Positions 11,735 to 24,250 are shown, counted from the stretch's first letter. The stretch: DNA of 64,000 nucleotides from Girardinichthys multiradiatus (GCF_021462225.1 NC_061797.1:38404147-38468146), one strand, 5' to 3'. Notes: generated from the letters alone by a model not told the origin. Made by a program: numbers and translations.

Positions 11735-14240
11735 TATTTGTTATGTTCCAACCACAAACATCAGTGTAGTTCATTTTCATTTTTCTATGACAGTCCAACA
11801 CAATGTGGTTCATAAATAAGAAGTTAAATGAAAAGGATAACCCATGATCCAAATGTTTTACAGCTAAAAATCAGAAAAGTGTGGAGTGCATATGTATTCA
11901 CCCCTTTGAGTCAATTGTAGAATCATATTATGTTGTAATTAAAGCTTCAAGTATATGGCCTACATCTCTACTACATCTTTACTAGCCAATTAATCTCTCC
12001 AAAATAACTCAAGCTCAGTATGATTGGATGGAGAGTGTATCAATTTTCAAGTATTTCCACAGAGTCTCAATAGGATTGAAGTCTACACGTTGACTTGGCA
12101 TAAGGATATGCTTTGATCTATGCCAATAAATTGTACCTCTGGTTGTATGAGTATGGTTGTTGTTCTACTGGAAGTCGAACCTTCGCCCCTGTCTGAGGTT
12201 TTCTGAGTGCTGTCCTATTTTTTAGCTTTGTCCATCTTTCCATCATCTACGACCAGCTTCTAAGTATGGGTAAAGAAATGATACTGCTGTCACCATGTGT
12301 CATCTTGGGAATCGTTTGTTTAGGGTGGCTTGCGATGCTAGTTTTCATCCACACATAGCACTTTGCATATAGTCCAAACAGTTGAATTTTGGTCTCATTT
12401 GACTAAACCAACTTCTTCTACATGTTTGCTGTTTCCCCTGCACAGCTACACAACTGTTTGTCATCCTGTCATCAGATATCCCTGGCGGCTCTGGCCTACA
12501 AGTGTGGGTGCTGCAGGGCTGGCGTCGCTGGGTTCGGTGGTTGCATCGGGCTTCTCTGCCTTATACTGAGGTGGGGTTTGCTTCTCTGCTGGGTGGTTCC
12601 TGCTGGGTGGTGTGTGCTTGGAGTTGGTGGACTTCACCGTGTCCCTACCAACGTATGGAAGGATGTGTGGTGTTGCTGTGGCGTAGGCTCGGGGGGAACC
12701 GCGACCTGGCTTGGCTCTGTCATTTTTGCTTGGCTGGCATGGATGTTGGTGGTTCTGCGTCTTGGAGGGGGAGTGCAGCCTCTTTGCTGTGCGTGCTGTG
12801 GCACCCTTCAGTTTGCTGGGCCGGCGTCTTTCCCTTGGTCACGGTGGTGGGCGGGGTGGTGCATCGCGGGGTCTGCTTGACTGCCTTGCTGGCCTTTGTG
12901 GTTTTGGTTCATTTGTCTATGGGGGGTGCATGTGCCTATGCTGGCCAGAGCTTGCATTTTGGTGGGCCTGCCATTTTGGGTCGGGTGTGGAACACCCTCC
13001 TGTTTTTCTTTTTAAATGCACACTACAACAACATGCATCAACACTACATTTGAGCAGGCCAAGGTAGGCTTGGTGTCTTTTCACACCCCGGCTCGCTGTT
13101 TGCCATTGGGGTCGGAGGCCAGGAGAGGGAGCGGGCTGGGGTTCGGGTCTTGGGGGTTGCCTGGTGCTGGGGTTCTCTCAGGATTGCTTGGAGGCTGGTC
13201 GGGGTGTACCATATGGGAGGGTGGGTGGCCGGCATCCTGGGGCACCTCTAGGGTTTGGTTGTGGGGATGGTGGGGTGCCCGGTCCTTGGCGTACTGTGGT
13301 GGCCTTCCTCCAATGCTTCCTTCTGTGGCTCTGGCCCCTGGCCGGGCAGCGGACTACCATTGGTGATCGGGTGGGTGGGGTGGTGGCGCATGTCTTGTGC
13401 CTGTGGCGGCTGGCAGGTTGTGCTTGGCCTGGAGTGGTTGGTCTGCCCGGCCCGGTTTCCCGGCTAATGCATGCTTCCCACTCATGAACTGATGGGCTGG
13501 GCCGGATGGTTGGGCGGGCTTGCCGGTGTGCTGCTCTGCAGGCTGTTGTGTCCGGGGAGGGGGATCGGGGCAACGGGGTAGAGGGTGGGGTGGAGGGGCT
13601 GCAGCATGTGGTTGTGTCCTCTTCTTGGATGTGGGGTCACCGGCATTTGGATCGGCAGAGCTGTGGTGGTAGAGTTGAGCTGGATAGTGTTTCTCCCTGG
13701 GCTATCGTTGCAGTGGCAGTGATGTGGTGTGTTTGTGTGGTTGTGGGGTGGGGTCGGGTGTTCCGTTGTGGGGGCAGTGCTTGATGGTGTCTGTCCTGTT
13801 GCACTTGTGGGTTGGGGCTGGGGTAGTGTTGCGCAGGGCCCTTGCCTTGTCGTTGCGATGCACTGTGTGTTGGGGGCAGGTGTGGTTCTGTCAGTTTTTC
13901 AGGGATAAAACTCACCTGTGGGGGTGCACCCCTGTGCTGTGGGGAGGGGATTCATGGCATGTTGGCTGCTGGTCTAATTAATGCTCTCTTTGCCTGACTT
14001 GTCAGTTTCAGTGGATGACTATGTCATTGAAGGTTTGCAGGCATGTCATATTTTGCCCTTTTTCAGGTGATTATTTCATGCCCTGTCAAATATTCAAAGC
14101 TTTGAATGTTGTTTTATACACTAACCCTCATTTAGTCTTATCTAAACTTTTATTTCTGACTTTATTCCTGACTTGATTTGTTTCTTGGTCTCCGTGATGC
14201 TGTATGTTGTCTAACAAACATCTGTGACTTTTACAGAACA
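11735..14240 (-). mobile_element. Tc1-like element split by an insertion
   Basis: A decayed Tc1/mariner element with its transposase on the minus strand, in two parts. The left part (11735-12456) runs from the subterminal region to the block corresponding to ACATGTTTGCTG. The right part (13951-14240) resumes with CATGGCATGTTGGCTGCTGG and continues through TAATGCTCTCTTTGCC to the amino-terminal end of the transposase. Between the two lies a GC-rich insert of 1494 bp. Compared with the complete copy at 46060-47145, about 150-200 bp of the element are missing at the junction. The reading frame is full of stops and cannot make transposase. Confidence 0.85.
12457..13950. mobile_element. GC-rich unclassified insertion inside Tc1
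   Basis: About 1.5 kb of strongly G- and T-rich sequence (on plus) set inside an AT-rich Tc1 element, with sharp composition changes at both ends. One AT-rich island at 13005-13065 (TGCACACTACAACAACATGC) divides it in two. Long open frames exist in several frames at once (183 codons at 12502-13053 on plus, 131 at 13178-13573 on minus), as expected from a low stop-codon density rather than from coding. I see no transposase, reverse transcriptase, terminal inverted repeat or target duplication. It could be a nonautonomous element, a GC-rich untranslated part of a retrotransposon, or captured genomic DNA. Confidence 0.6.
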
Positions 14241-15324
14241 ATGCAAAAAGTACATTAAAAGTAAATAATTTTTTTTCCAGTTAACAGGTATGCGTTACTT
14301 CCTGTTGCTCTATCAAACAAAAATGTATTCTGAAGTTTGTTGTTATGTGACAAAATATATAAAAGATCAAGAGATATAACTGTTTTTGCAAAATACTGTA
14401 TTGTCTCAAAATGGAATATTTGCAATTCAACAATAGTTTTGGAAATCAGTGTTTTGATTGATTACTTCTACAGTAACACCATTTGAGTATTTTATGGCCA
14501 AAAGTAATGTCAATAGAGAAACTTATACAAAAATATATATCTCCAAGGAAAAATAAAACAATGAAGTCATGCACAAACCTTGGTTAGATAATTTAGAAGT
14601 AGCCTAGACATTATATCTGCAAACACCCTCAGCTGAAATTTAAAGGCCACGTAGGCTCAGAGGAGCTCTTATTTCATTAACAGCTGCCTTCTATGAGCAT
14701 CTTTAATATAATTCAGGCTTTGCAGACCCTCCGGAGACTGTAAAGTTGTTGTGCCAAAAGTCAGGAAATGAATCACGGCTTTATTCTAATCCCATCAACC
14801 ACCTTTGAATGTGAAACAGTGCGACACGTCTTTGTGTGGGAATGGAGCAAATACAAAAGACTCTCTGGAAAGCTGTTCATTGTGTATGTGCAGGAAGCAC
14901 AGGGCAATGGTTTGTTAGCATCTTACATAGACCCACCCCAGCTAACAGGAGCCTCCAGAGACAGTCACTCCCCATTACCCAGCCTAATCACCGAACATGC
15001 TGCTGTCTCCTAATAATGGACTGACAGTGTTGGGCAGCACGTGTGATGTGAGTTGAGTGGCACCCAGCTTGCTTCACTGAGCGCCTTATTGGTCCGTCAG
15101 CGTGGAGAACTGCTTAGTGTCCTCCTGTGTGATCTAATAAGTAATCCTGCCCGCTAGTTGCCCTGTGAGGATAAAAGGCTGTTCCTAATCTGGATATGAG
15201 CACCACTGCTGAATGACAACACAATTGCCACTTTTGATTCATGACATTATAGTGGAATTTTCTTAAGTTGACCTATTTATAATCTTCCAAACACCTCCAA
15301 ACATGCTTATAAAAGGAAAGATTG
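14241..15324. other. Unique stretch, possible regulatory element
   Basis: After an AT-rich lead, 14620-15260 has balanced composition and no repeat similarity apart from one segment. The 52 bases at 14986-15037 recur, slightly changed, inside the hAT fossil at 20376-20434. Short open frames (81 and 62 codons) overlap here but show nothing recognisable. Balanced unique sequence in a gene-poor region is compatible with a conserved noncoding element. That is inference only. Confidence 0.4.
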
Positions 15325-15905
15325 TTAAGGCTTGTGAAATAGGACCCCAGAATGCAGATGAGCAGGCAGTGTGATGGTAAGTGAAAAAGGGTTTAATGAC
15401 AAAAAACAAAAACTCACTCACAGCAGGAGGCAGGAACAAAACAACAAACGGGCAGGCGAGACAGGCATGGCATGATCAGAAAACAAGACTTGAGCATAAA
15501 AAAATGTTTCGGCGCCGAATGATAGAACAGGTGTGGTGTATTAATGGAGTGTGACCAGGTGAAACAAGAAGACAGATTAACTTGGTGCAGGTGATCCGAA
15601 TGAACTTAATTGACAGAACAAAAAGTGGCTGGAGCAAAACAGAGACTCTTGAACATAAACTAACAGAAACTAGAAAAACATTAAACAAAAGCATAACCAG
15701 ATCCGAAAACCAAACTTGACAAAACATGAACAAGATGACAAAACTAAAGTATGACCAGGAAAACAACAAACAGAAGCATGATTCAAAAACTGTGAGAACA
15801 TATAAGAAAAAACCAGAAACCAAACAACCCCCTATTCATAACAAAGATGAGAAATTCCACAAATTAGTAAATCAGAAAAAAGACCATGAGACAGCACAAG
15901 TTGGC
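15325..15905. repeat. A-rich dispersed repeat, unclassified
   Basis: Purine- and A-rich sequence with the style of a widespread teleost dispersed repeat: AGGACCCCAGAATGCAGATG near the start, then stretches of AAACAAAAACTCACTCACAG, CAGGTGATCC and repeated ACCAGA/AACCAAAC words. I recognise the general pattern but not the class (LTR-derived or SINE-like). No coding capacity. The open frame on minus at 15476-15823 is an artefact of T-rich composition. Confidence 0.45.
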
Positions 15906-16176
15906 TCAGTTTAAGTTTTTTACAAGTTTTGTTTAATTTTGTGTCGTGCAAAAACTACAGTTTAAAATCAAAGATCTACTTTGTTTTGTTTTAGGACCTT
16001 TTTTTTTGGCATTGCACTTTTGATATATTATGTTCTTCTTTTTGCATTGTGTTTCTAGTGCAAGTTCATTATAATCAGAATCAGAATAAATATTTTAAAT
16101 GATTGAATACAGTTATTTAAATGTTTTTCATTGTCAAATTTTCACACATAAGGATGTTTAAAAAATCCATGTTGCT

Positions 16177-17989
16177 TGTTGTAATTATGAATCTGAGAAT
16201 ATTATTTAATAATATTACTATTTTAATATTTTATCAAATAATATTTTGGTCTGTTAAGGGTTGTCCTGTGAATACCCGCCCAGTAAGGCGATGGTATTAG
16301 GACAAAAAAGAGAAAGGTGTGAGACGAGCTCCGACATTATTGAACAGCATAAACTCTGCACATATATGGAATGAAGTCACACAATTTCTTAAAATACAAG
16401 AATTTATTAACAAAAATAAGTTAACTCAAAGTCAAACATATTTCAATCAACAAACTCTTTACTATGCTAAAACAATCCAATTAAACTACCAAGCTGAATG
16501 AAAGAATAGGGAAGACTAATGGACTATGTACAATATAAACAAGTTGATTAAAGATGATTGGAAACCATGACCAAAAGAGTGATGCAACATTACCATGCAA
16601 TGTTTATGTTTGAGAACCAAGGATTATCTTGAAGGATCTGGAAGTGAAGTGAAGTTAGTCTTGGAACCAACTTAGGCAATAATCAGCATACCTTTAGACA
16701 ACCATTCACAATGCAAGATCAGATAAAATATTATTTTAATAAAATAAAGTTTTAAATAATGATCTGCTGAATAAAGACAACCTTCTGGATGACCATTTCT
16801 CAACGGTGCCTAATTAGCTGCTTTTATTTATTGAAATAATATTTGAAGAAATATTATTAAGGAAATATTTTGGAAAGAGCCAAATCTTTCTGTAGAAATT
16901 GGGCTTAATGGTGTTTACTTAGTTATCAAATTTAGTAAATTATGTTTAGGAACTATTATTCACTAGCTTGAAAACCAACAATCTTTCTGTTGAATACTCT
17001 TTAGTAGCAAGCACGTGTTCTTACCGGTTAGCAGTTAAGCTAACAAAGAAGCGGATAGCTTAGCACCAGAATCAACACATACCTTTAAAATACCGTTAAT
17101 AAAAGGGTTAAATGCATAAGCGCGTACGGCGCGTTATGAGCAATGTACTGTTTAAAATCACCCTTAAAATAAAGTTTATTTTAACCTTAAAACATACAAA
17201 GAACACAAACCGGCACGTGTGCTGCAGATAGCCTGCTAGCACTAAGATAGCTGAGTTTCACAAAACCAAACTTCATAGAATGAAAAACGTTTAGATCATT
17301 TCATCCTAAATCTGTCTCTGCCCAAAACACCTAACCTCATGAACCATGGTGAGGAAACGTTGTCCAAGGGGCGAAGCTTGAAGAAACGTCCAAAGTCAAC
17401 AAGAAGTTAGCTTTCAGCTTTCAGCTAACCTCAGGGGTTGAAGGTGCGTTTGCTCTGTGAACAAAAGGGTTAGCTCCGGAGCTGTAGCTGGGCGGCTCGT
17501 CCTGTCCGCTGCGGTCTCTGCTGTCTTCCTTCCAGGCTGGGAGGCCGCGTCTTTGCAGGGGCTTCTCTCGAACACCGTTTGCGTCTGCGGGGGCTCGGAG
17601 AGACAGTCAAGCAATGCTTGTACCTTAATTACCCCCGTTCATGAATGAAAATACCGGATACACAGACAGTATTTCATCCGTACTTATCTTTGCATATGAT
17701 CGATGATCGTATGACTTCCTTGGATCCAGTTGAAGAGTTTATGTCTTTTTGCCAGCAAAAGACATCAGCGTGCTGGGCCTCCCCTGACCGGTCCTTCTTG
17801 AAGGCCGTGTGGAAAGAGGGCGGATGTAGCAACAGCTGTGCTTTTATTTGGGTAGTGGCATCACAGGAAGTCCGCAGTTATCCCGTTTCCTGGCTGTGCC
17901 GGAAGAAGGTTAATGCACTTTATTTTGAAAGTTCCAGAAAGGTCCGTACCAGAGTTTAATGTTGAAATCCATGGCTGTGGGTCCCAACA
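16177..17989. mobile_element. Solo LTR, family C, long form
   Basis: A 1813-bp long terminal repeat, collinear with 62759-63951. It begins TGTTGTAATTATGAAT and ends GGGTCCCAACA, so both TG and CA ends are present. The flanks are TGCT and TGTT, plausibly a 4-bp target duplication with one change. AATAAA read on the minus strand near 16400 and the TGTTGGGACC start on that strand suggest the element points to minus. It carries about 654 bp (16974-17627) absent from the other copy. That segment holds the words GTTAGCAGTTAAGCTAAC and a GC-rich end. No internal retroviral genes adjoin it. Confidence 0.85.
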
Positions 17990-18902
17990 TGTTCCTTAGC
18001 AGATGTTAAACTCCAGCAAATATAACCTCAGAAAAACAGTAGCAATTGACTTATCACAAGGAAGAGGTCTGGAGAAACATGGGCTTTACAGTACATTAAC
18101 AATAATGAAGCAGTATTTTCCTATGTTAATTATAATTAATTAATTTAGAACAATTTTAATAGTGTTTTCTCTTTTACCTTGAATGTGCAGCATAGCATGT
18201 ATTCCTAACTCTGAAAGCCAATCAGTGAATAAAACTCACTCAGAAATGTGTGCATGTATTGATTTTCATCAAGCCCTATTTTCATGCCCTTAAAGTCATG
18301 TATATATCTGGTCTCTCCTCTTCAATAATTGATTCATACTCTCCAAATTGTCTTTGCCATACATCTTTTGATAGTGTGCTCAGGCAATGAAGTCTATATC
18401 AGAAGACAGAAAAGGAGCGTGGAGATTAATAGACTCTTACCGTGCCAAGACGTTCAGCGTGATTTCAAATTAGTATTGTTGCATTGTTAAACATTTAGGA
18501 TGAGATGCAATAACAACAGCTCTCAAAACAGGTCAAATTAAATTGATCAGTGGATTCCTAAGATAAAGTGGAAATTAGGGGAAAAACATCCAAGTTGCTA
18601 AAATTTCTAATGAAAAAAAGATTCTTATTTTAATATATTTTTAAATAAAAAAGATTCTAATTAAATAATTATAAAATTATTATAATCTCTCAAGCAAAGA
18701 TAAGGAATACATTTATTTTTAAAGGTGGCAAGAAAAATAGGACTGCCATGAACAAACAACTACTGATGACAAAAAGGATCTCACACCAGATCCAGAACAG
18801 AAGGTTCAAATTGTTAATGACAATGCTACTTCTAATGTTTTTTTCTCAAATGTCTGTGCTTTAATCTGATTTGAAAATGTCTCAAAGTCAAGAAAAGCTG
18901 GT
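17990..18902. other. Unique AT-rich noncoding stretch
   Basis: No gene or clear repeat seen. Long A/T runs occur at 18120-18150 and 18600-18700. Confidence 0.55.
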
Positions 18903-19055
18903 GGATTTATCCATCCATCTGTCCATCCATGCATTATCTAAACCTGCTTGTCCTTGCTGGGTCGCAGAGTGGGGCTATTGCCTATCTCAAGTGGTCATTG
19001 GGTGAGAGGCGGGATAAACTCTGGAGAGGCTGCCAGTCCTCTTCAATCAAAAATG
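18903..19055 (-). mobile_element. Repeat tail with CATC repeats (Rex3/RTE-like)
   Basis: It starts with CCATCCATCTGTCCATCCATG, the reverse complement of a GATG-repeat tail. It continues with the well-known teleost repeat words CTTGTCCTTGCTGGGTCGC, TGCCTATCTCAAG and GAGAGGCGGGATAAACTCTG. On the minus strand this is the 3' end of a retroposon whose tail is GATG repeats, as in RTE/Rex3-type elements or SINEs that borrow that tail. The copy is only about 150 bp long. Confidence 0.7.
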
Positions 19056-19619
19056 GGTCATTCCCGAGACTGCATGTCATGATTCAAATTACCTTAGCTC
19101 TTGGTTTCACTTTTCATTGAAAGACTGAATGAAATGCTGTGGCTCCACTGAAAACTAGACTGCCAAAAACAAAGTCTGAGTAATTGCTGGATGAATCCAC
19201 TCATACCATTTGACACGAGTGTCGAAAAGCAGAAAGAAAGAGGGAGAAGGATAAGTTTCAAGTGTCATTTAAAAATGTAATTGACCGTTGGCATCATTAT
19301 GAAGTACCTGTGAATGTGAACATGCTGAAACATTTTGTTAAAACTATTAATAACGTTTTAAATGTTCCACAAACTCTGTGGCTCCTGAGCTGCATGCAGT
19401 TTTTCAGCTTTGACAAAAGTGAAAAAAAAAAAGAATTTTATTCAATTTTTATAAGTTTTTTTTTGTTTATTTTGATACCCAAGGTAAATTTTCAAAAAGG
19501 TTTTTTATAATTAGTCAATTAAAATATGCATCACTCGCCCTTACCTGCAGACAGCTTCTTGAGCATGAGACTTCTATAGTAAGCTAAGCAAGAATACATC
19601 CCAAAAAGATAAATCTCAG
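19056..19619. other. Unique noncoding stretch
   Basis: No gene seen. A poly(A/T)-rich patch lies at 19420-19510. Confidence 0.5.
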
Positions 19620-21027
19620 AAGAAAATAGAAAGTTTAAATTTGCATGTCTTTATTGCCAATGATGCTGGCTTACCCATTGGGCAAGAAATTACCAAACAT
19701 AAAAAAATGGAACACTGAAAGACAGTTTCAAAACAAGAACTCAGCACTTTCTGAAAAGTACCCAACTGAAGATGGGCGAATGAGATTTTGGAACTACAAC
19801 GTAAAGTTGAGCAGAGTAAATCTACTCTCAAGAAGTGGATCAACTTTACAAACTCAACTACAGCTGCTAGTTTCTCATGAGATCATCAGGAGGGGGAAGC
19901 TGTTCACAGATGGAAAAATACATGAAAGAATCATTCAAAAATCAGAGGATCTGTTCTCCGAATTCATAAAAAACAAGAAATTGTTAAAAATATTTAAAAA
20001 ATGCCTTTCTATGCAAAGACTGTCAAGGACAGGACCATTAAAATGACAACAGACATCACCAGTAAGCAAAATAATGACATCAGTTCAGCTCAAGCATATT
20101 CAATTGCCATTTGTCACATTTGTGAGGCTGTTTTGAGTTGTCTAAAAGCCAAAGGAATAAACACCACTCTTTACTGTCTACTGCACCCAGTATGAGGATC
20201 ACAGCAGGGCTTTGTAAATTCACTTCAGAAGTCGCTGGAACGAGGGCTAATGACGTTTCACTGTATGTTGCATCAAAAAGCATCATGCGCTCAAACATTC
20301 CCCCATGAATGTGTGGAAGAGATGAACCTTGTTATTAAGATAGTGAAGAAAATAATTCCATACGGGTTAAAGTGCAATCACTGAACATGCTGCTGTCTCC
20401 TAGTAATGGATTGCAAGATGACAGTGTTTGGCAGAGATGTACAGAGAGGTAGGCTCTCTCACTTCCCCTCCCTTAAGAATTTAGATAACAATAAAACAAA
20501 TTGTGATTATTTACACCATGCCATTTTGGATATGCAAGCAGCATTTGGAGAAAGATTAAGCGAGTTCAGTAAAAAACAAAAAATACTGTCCTTCTCTGTC
20601 TCATCGCTGGACATCATCCCATTCCTGCTGAACTTATCCACATTGACAGGAATAAATCAGCCTGATCTTGAGCAAGTTTTATTGATTACAAACTTCAGAA
20701 AGTCCAAATATTGCTCGAGCTTCACAAATGAGAACCTACAGTCCTGTAGGAAGCTCAAACTCACATCTTACAGCCCTGACTGACATAGGGGAAAATTTGC
20801 ACCATGCTTCAGAAACAGAAGGCACACTAAACAGGTGAGAAGACTAGCATTGAATAGACTATTTCTTTCAAAACAAAACCAAAAAAATCTTTCAGACCCA
20901 AAGCTGATGTAGTTTTAAAATTATGAAAAGTTTATAAGTTGTTTTATATTTTGCGGGTCCAGACTATTTTTCTTTGGTAGAAGAGGGGACAAATGGATAT
21001 TTTAATAAAAAAGGTGACCGACCCCTG
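19620..21027 (+). pseudogene. hAT-superfamily transposase fossil with 3' terminus
   Basis: A decayed transposase of the hAT type related to those that gave rise to GTF2IRD2/ZBED-like proteins. In order: a BED-finger-like KFACLYCQ near 19639; KKWNTERQFQNKNS with the KH-type linker; a long open block at 19645-20046; TVKDRTIKMTTDITSKQN near 20006 (family TVQRRI..DI); TFPHECVEEMNLVIKIVKK near 20297; then, after a deletion, RDVQRGRLSHFPSLKNL near 20430; and a final open block to 20783. The 3' untranslated part ends ACCGACCCCTG at 21027, the hAT-Charlie-type terminal inverted repeat. I could not find the 5' terminus. Stops and frameshifts abolish function. Confidence 0.82.
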
Positions 21028-23822
21028 CTATAAACTATATCAATTTTGTCCAGAGCAAAGATGTGTATCTGAAAATCTATGCGGCTACTGAGTGGGCTTT
21101 CAGGTTGGTAATAAAGTAAATGTGTTTACCATGTGTGCTTGAGTTTGAGGGGTCATAAATCTGATAATAACCACACTTTGAGAAATCTTTTTTCTATTGA
21201 GAAAAACTGAAAAGCAATCTTACTGTGCTAGATGAAACATTGATTTGAAGACACAAGGTTTGAGGTTAGAGGCTGGCTGAGAGAAGTAATGTTCATAAAA
21301 AGGAAGTGGTAAACAACAAAAAGTTAGTACGATTGTGTTATCTCTAAAGTAACAGTAACAGGATATTGTGTTTGGTGTGCATTTTTCCTAGAGATTGTCA
21401 AGTGTAGATAATTTCATATCCTGAAGGGAAAGGTCTGAAGTAGAAATAGGGACATCGAGACTATGAAAGGGGTAAAATAAATGTTATTCAAGATTAGTTA
21501 CACAAAAGTTACACAAAATGTGTTATGTGTAAAGAGAGTTTGCCAAGTATTCCAACAAACGTGAACTTTAAAAAAGCATAAGAATGTCCAAACTCTTTCT
21601 TGTACACCCCTAATCCTAAAACAGCCATATTTTAAGAATGAGGATGCAGGATGAGGATTTAGAGAAAAAAATTATATTATTAAATTGATAAGAAGAAATT
21701 TTTGCTATTTATTTCAGACAGTTTTGCAAAGTTGTTCTTTATCTTTGCTAATATGTAAAATGAGCCATGATTGTGGATAAAGAGAAACAGACGGAGATCC
21801 AATCCTTGTGTTATTAACCTGAAATTATTTTTCAGACATGTCTCTTAATACACTATATCTACACTGGCTGTTTCAGACTTTAGGTTGCGTGGAGTCCTTT
21901 CAGGCAGTTTGATAAAATGAGTCCTACTGTGGATATTAAGTTATGAGCATATTAAAATGGCTATCACAGGGATATGAAGCGCCATCTGCGGACAGAAGGA
22001 TTTTAATAACCAGATATAGCTTTGGATATTCATGATAGCAAATGTGGGATTGCCTTGTGTCATATTGAGCATTATTTATTGGTTTCTGCTGCACTGGAGC
22101 TCAGTAAAATGACATTTTGATATTGAGCTTGCCTTATTTAACTGAAACAAAGCAGCTAGAGTTTCAGTACAGGAACGCTTCCCCCAGTTTTTACAGAGAC
22201 CAGTGTCTACATAAGGTGGAGCTGACAGTCACACTTTTTTACTGTCCTGGATCTTCCATCAACATCTGTAAAACCTGTTTAACAGTGCAATATGTTCTGG
22301 AAATAAAGTAGCAATATTGATTTTTGGAGGTGCCTTAACTTAACCCTTGTAAATAAAAGGTTTTGAGGTGCAAATTAACAGGTCCATGTCCATCCTAATC
22401 TAGTTATAAATTTAACAAACCTAACACAGTGGTTTCCAGACTTAAACAAATACTTTATTCCTGTTACTTTAAATAGCAAATGGAATTCAAAACCTATAAA
22501 AAGCTGTAAACACTTGAAGGGGTCAAATGAGCAAGTTAATGAGTGCCGTTAATTTTTTTGGAGAACCTTGAGCTTATTAATGCTGTTATTGTATGAGCAC
22601 CTTGAACTGAGTGTTGCACTTCCTGGTGTTATTGAACAGCACTCTATTTGGGTGGAATTAAAGCTGAAATCTTGTAAACCTTTAATTCATACTCTAGTTA
22701 TTTTCCTTCATAGAAAACTCCTGCTAAATGTCCACTTTCAGTAAAGCACTCCATGATTACTGTGTGTGTGTGTGTGTGTCCAGGCTGCTACATACACATA
22801 TATCTATTTTTATTGATAATATTGATGTTTCTCTCCTTGCTTTTTATCTAATATAAACTCATGGCTCATACCCTAAACATCAAAACAGAGTGTACTGAGA
22901 TCTGTCTGTACCCTGGTTCTGTTGGTACTAGGCAACAGAACGAGCAGAACATACAGAAAGTGAGAGCAGCTATTGGGTTCTAGATACAGCAAAGGAAAAT
23001 GAAGCTACAGCTAAATGCAATATTTCTCTTCTAACTATACAACCATCTTACAGGTAAGAGTAGCCAAAGTAACAGCAAAGATTACTTTAATTTACATTAA
23101 TTTACATTACAACGAAAAGTCTGTCAACTAGTGTGTTTAAACAAAGTCACGACAATTAGCAAAACTCATACTGCATTGAAGAGGACACAGTAAAAAGAAA
23201 GTCTTAATAGTCAAGTTTTTCCTTTTTGACAGGCAGGGAAACATTTAAATAAAATCAGCTTTATTCAAAATCAAACAAAATTTCAATTTCATAAAAGGGC
23301 AAGCAAAGAGTATTAGTTTGTAAATTCAACACATTTCTTATATTCCATATATTCCTAAAACTTTATTTCATAAATAATATATAAATGAATGAGAACTAGT
23401 TCACTCAGTGACTGTTACATTTGTTTTGAATGCTTGTGGTGAACTACAAAATCAAATGAGTTCAGTTTTAACCTTGGTGAATCAGACCTAAAACTAGTTT
23501 TTACTGAAGGTAAACTTGCATAACATTGGTTGAATAAGAAGTAGAAAGTCCAGAAACAATACACAAATCTGTTGAAGATTTTAGTGGGCAACAATATTAA
23601 GTTTTACCCCCACAATTCACATATTTAAAGAAATGTGTACAGTTCACATGTCTTTGACTGTATGAAAACAGAGAGAGGCTTTGTGATCACCTGGTATTCT
23701 ATGACTAAAACTGTACAAAGAAACGATAAATCATCCAGTTCTTCCTCTCGTACGAACTGACACAGGCTCTCCCTTACTGGTTCTAAAGCTGACATACTTG
23801 TCTGGAATAAATCAGACGCACA

Positions 23823-23827
<5 letters not shown>
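21028..23827. other. Unique noncoding stretch, about 2.8 kb
   Basis: No gene seen. A short TG microsatellite lies at 22761-22779. A 64-codon open frame at 22117-22311 has no recognisable content. Sequence from 23240 to 23620 is AT-rich. Confidence 0.55.
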
Positions 23828-23901
<74 letters not shown>

Positions 23902-23939
23902 TATATATGTGTATATACATACATATATACACATATATA

Positions 23940-24019
<80 letters not shown>

Positions 24020-24073
24020 TATGTGTATATATATATATACATATATACACATATATATATATATATATATATA
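23828..24073. repeat. AT microsatellite, 246 bp, with palindromic blocks
   Basis: Almost pure alternating AT/TA, interrupted by GC-containing steps such as ATATGCATAT, GACATATATATGTG, CATACATATATACAC and TGTGTATATATATATAC. The interruptions at 23897-23942 and 24013-24053 are themselves nearly self-complementary, so the tract can fold into several alternative hairpins. Apparent long open frames here are Tyr-Ile repeats in all frames and are not genes. Confidence 0.95.
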
Positions 24074-24250
24074 GCTCTGTACTCCCCGGCAGATAAGAAG
24101 AGGAAGAACTGAAAGCAGTCAAAATTTAGACTCAACCACCAAAACCACCAAAAAAAACATTCCACACAAACCAAAATAAACACAAAACTAACAGTGCAAC
24201 AGTACCGTGTAGACTACACATATTATTTTTTGTCCCACAACTTTTTAACA

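Noticed and set aside
12422..13981. Up to ten overlapping open frames, the longest 183 codons
   Set aside because: GC-rich sequence with few stop codons opens several frames on both strands at once; no domain, start context or codon pattern favours any.
23783..24183. Several open frames of 89-118 codons on both strands
   Set aside because: They are Tyr-Ile repeats produced by the AT microsatellite in every frame.
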